Assembly: GCA_947625635.1 (NCBI GenBank)
Contig: CANQPA010000008.1
Location: 1-40,338, forward strand
Source of the DNA: an uncultured Bacilli bacterium
GTDB lineage: Bacteria; Bacillota_I; Bacilli_A; RF39; UBA660
Direction of reading: 5' to 3'
Length of the DNA: 40,338 bases
This document shows, one piece after another, positions 38,886 through 40,338 of this stretch. The notes beneath the pieces are model-generated. The model did not search any database. It was not told the origin of the DNA and was given only the letters and a program-made list of their open reading frames with translations. How positions within the stretch are numbered: the first letter of the stretch is position 1; each line of letters opens with the position of its first letter. Made by a program: the position numbers and the translations under genes.

Positions 38886-38914
38886 AATGATATAGGAGTA
38901 TTTCCTTTATCATT
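38886..38914. promoter_or_regulatory. 12-bp inverted repeat upstream of the integrase
   Basis: AATGATATAGGA and TCCTTTATCATT are inverted copies (11 of 12 match) around GTATT, 36 bases before the integrase start. Placement suggests an operator or promoter-overlapping site controlling integrase. Confidence 0.5.
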
Positions 38915-38949
38915 ATATCATAATTTTAATTAGAAAGAAAGTGATATAC

Positions 38950-40308
38950 ATGATGAAAAGTGTAAAGAAAATTATTAGAGTTGTTTTATATATACGTGTG
39001 TCTACCGAAGAACAAGTAAGGCATGGTTACTCAATAGAATCACAACTAAAACGACTGAAAGAATATTGTAAACTTCACGGTTATAAAATAGTGGCAATTT
39101 ATATAGATGCTGGTAAGTCGGCTCGTACTAAATTAAGTCAAAGAAAAGAACTTTTAAGATTACTTAATGATGCTCAAGAAGGAAAATTTGATCGTGTTGT
39201 ATTCTGGAAATTAGACAGATGGTTTAGAAATGTTTCTGATTATTATGCAATAAATAGTATCTTAGAAAAATGCAACGTAGATTGGGAATGTAGTGATGAA
39301 AAATTCAATACAACTACTTCTAATGGTAGATTATATTTAAATATCAAATTGTCAATCGGTCAAAATGAATCAGATGTTGATAGCGATAGAATTAAATTTA
39401 TCTTTAGTCAAATGATAAAAGATAAAAAAGCAATTTGGGGTACAAATAATTGCCCTCTGGGGTATAAAGTAGTAGGCTCTAAAAAGAATAAAAGAGTAAT
39501 AAAAGATAAACGTACTTCTGATATAGTAGAGTTTATATTTAAAACTTATGTAATTAATAATTCATATCGTAAAACCGCCTTTTTAGTACAAAATAAATTC
39601 GATTATATAATAACTTCTGATACTATTAAAAAAATGTTGAAAAACACTTTATATTATGGTGTTTATAGAGGTGTAGAAGGATATTGTGAGCCTTATATAA
39701 CTAAAGAGAAATTCGATTATATACAAAACTTATTACCTAAAAATAATAAACAAAATAAAAATCGCGATTATATATTTTCTGGTCTAATTGTATGTAAGCA
39801 TTGTGGTTGTAAAATGTCTGGTACTTTTACAAAAAATAAAAAGTGTTATAGATGTGGTAAATATAAAAATTATAGAACTTGTACTAACTCCAAAATAATT
39901 CCAGAAAGTAGATTGGAAGAATACTTATTAACAGAGTTTCCACACTTAAAAAGAGTGTCTATGCAAGAATCCGAGATAGAAGAAGGCATAGATTTTGATA
40001 AAAAACTAAAACAGTTAAATGTAAAACTAGATCGTTTGAATGAAATGTACTTAAATGATAGAATAAACAGAGAATCATACTATAAAAAGTATGATGAAAC
40101 TAAAGTTCAAATAAATGATTTAGAAAAACAAAAAAAGAAATCAAAAAAACCTAAAGAGATAATAAAATTAAATGTTAATTTTTATAAACTCTATAATAAA
40201 CTTGATGATGAGCACAAAAGAAGTTTTATTAATAAATATATTGATTATATTGAATATGATAGTGAAAAAGATTTATTCGACGAAAGAATAAATATTATTT
40301 TGAAATAG
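38950..40308 (+). CDS. int: Large serine integrase
   Basis: A 452-residue phage integrase. The N-terminal resolvase domain has the catalytic Ser in YIRVSTEEQ (about residue 18), then DAGKSARTKLSQRKELLRLL and DRVVFWKLDRWFRN. The recombinase domain includes WGTNNCPLGYKV and RGVEGYCEPYITKEKFDYIQ. A zinc ribbon (CKHCGCKMSG...CYRCGKYKNYRTC) and coiled coil follow. All expected parts are present. The tracked GTG at 38941 is replaced by the ATG at 38950, which fits the weak GAAAG site. The gene ends 22 bases before the attachment core, the usual int-att spacing. No recombination directionality factor is recognised. Confidence 0.92.
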   Translation: MMKSVKKIIRVVLYIRVSTEEQVRHGYSIESQLKRLKEYCKLHGYKIVAIYIDAGKSARTKLSQRKELLRLLNDAQEGKFDRVVFWKLDRWFRNVSDYYAINSILEKCNVDWECSDEKFNTTTSNGRLYLNIKLSIGQNESDVDSDRIKFIFSQMIKDKKAIWGTNNCPLGYKVVGSKKNKRVIKDKRTSDIVEFIFKTYVINNSYRKTAFLVQNKFDYIITSDTIKKMLKNTLYYGVYRGVEGYCEPYITKEKFDYIQNLLPKNNKQNKNRDYIFSGLIVCKHCGCKMSGTFTKNKKCYRCGKYKNYRTCTNSKIIPESRLEEYLLTEFPHLKRVSMQESEIEEGIDFDKKLKQLNVKLDRLNEMYLNDRINRESYYKKYDETKVQINDLEKQKKKSKKPKEIIKLNVNFYKLYNKLDDEHKRSFINKYIDYIEYDSEKDLFDERINIILK

Positions 40309-40338
40309 GTGTACTAACTATACAGTGCCAACTGGAGA
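40308..40338. other. Right attachment junction of the prophage (attR)
   Basis: After the integrase stop the phage arm ggtgtactaactatacag plus tgcc (40308-40329) mirrors the left arm at 1138-1157. The core ACTGG is at 40331-40335, and the last bases (ccaactggaga) read as collagen codons P-T-G-D/E, so the host gene resumes here. Confidence 0.7.

Overview
This window is almost entirely one temperate bacteriophage integrated in the chromosome of a low-GC Gram-positive bacterium. Genes are very AT-rich, carry strong AGGAGG-type ribosome sites, overlap tightly and use the standard code. The host is probably a Bacillota (Clostridia/Erysipelotrichia-like); the species cannot be read from the sequence. 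The gene set (P22-like portal, beta-propeller tail protein, no tape measure, a 2,293-residue internal virion protein) points to a short-tailed (podovirus-like) virion.

Boundaries. The phage sits inside a host gene for a collagen-like Gly-Pro-Thr protein. The left junction is near 1133-1137 and the right near 40331-40335, sharing ACTGG. The phage arms beside the two junctions are inverted copies of each other, as expected for the two halves of one serine-integrase attP. Left of the phage lies about 300 bp of collagen-like host sequence, and before that the 3' end of a second, unrelated serine recombinase that also stops just short of the collagen repeats. Two elements therefore seem to have used the same host gene.

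Layout, left to right. 1180-1512: HNH endonuclease (+). 1576-3031: lysis block on the minus strand (M23 endolysin, Acb2-like anti-CBASS protein, holin-like and membrane proteins). 3031-17189: tail and virion proteins. 17272-19012: major capsid and scaffold, bracketed by terminators and preceded by a strongly folded leader. 19333-23547: portal and terminase. 24113-24677: RusA resolvase, a tRNA-Ile and a second folded RNA region. 24776-25213: late-gene regulator. 25460-26305: a C-type-lectin-like protein whose last 40 codons form a GC-rich island resembling a diversity-generating-retroelement variable region. 26336-36883: early genes (HAD phosphatase, SSB, PD-(D/E)XK nuclease, ERF annealing protein, SPFH protein, helicase loader, replication initiator with internal iterons) and many small unknowns. 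36916-38914: the regulatory region, with a small RNA candidate, an Sm-like protein, two divergent HTH regulators with three matching operators, a membrane/SHOCT protein and a second short-RNA candidate. 38950-40308: the serine integrase.

How it works together (inference). The plus-strand HTH gene is placed as lysogenic repressor. The minus-strand HTH gene is Cro-like and starts the leftward lytic transcript. That transcript reaches the replication and recombination genes, then the sigma-like regulator, which should switch on the late packaging, virion and lysis genes, all on the minus strand.
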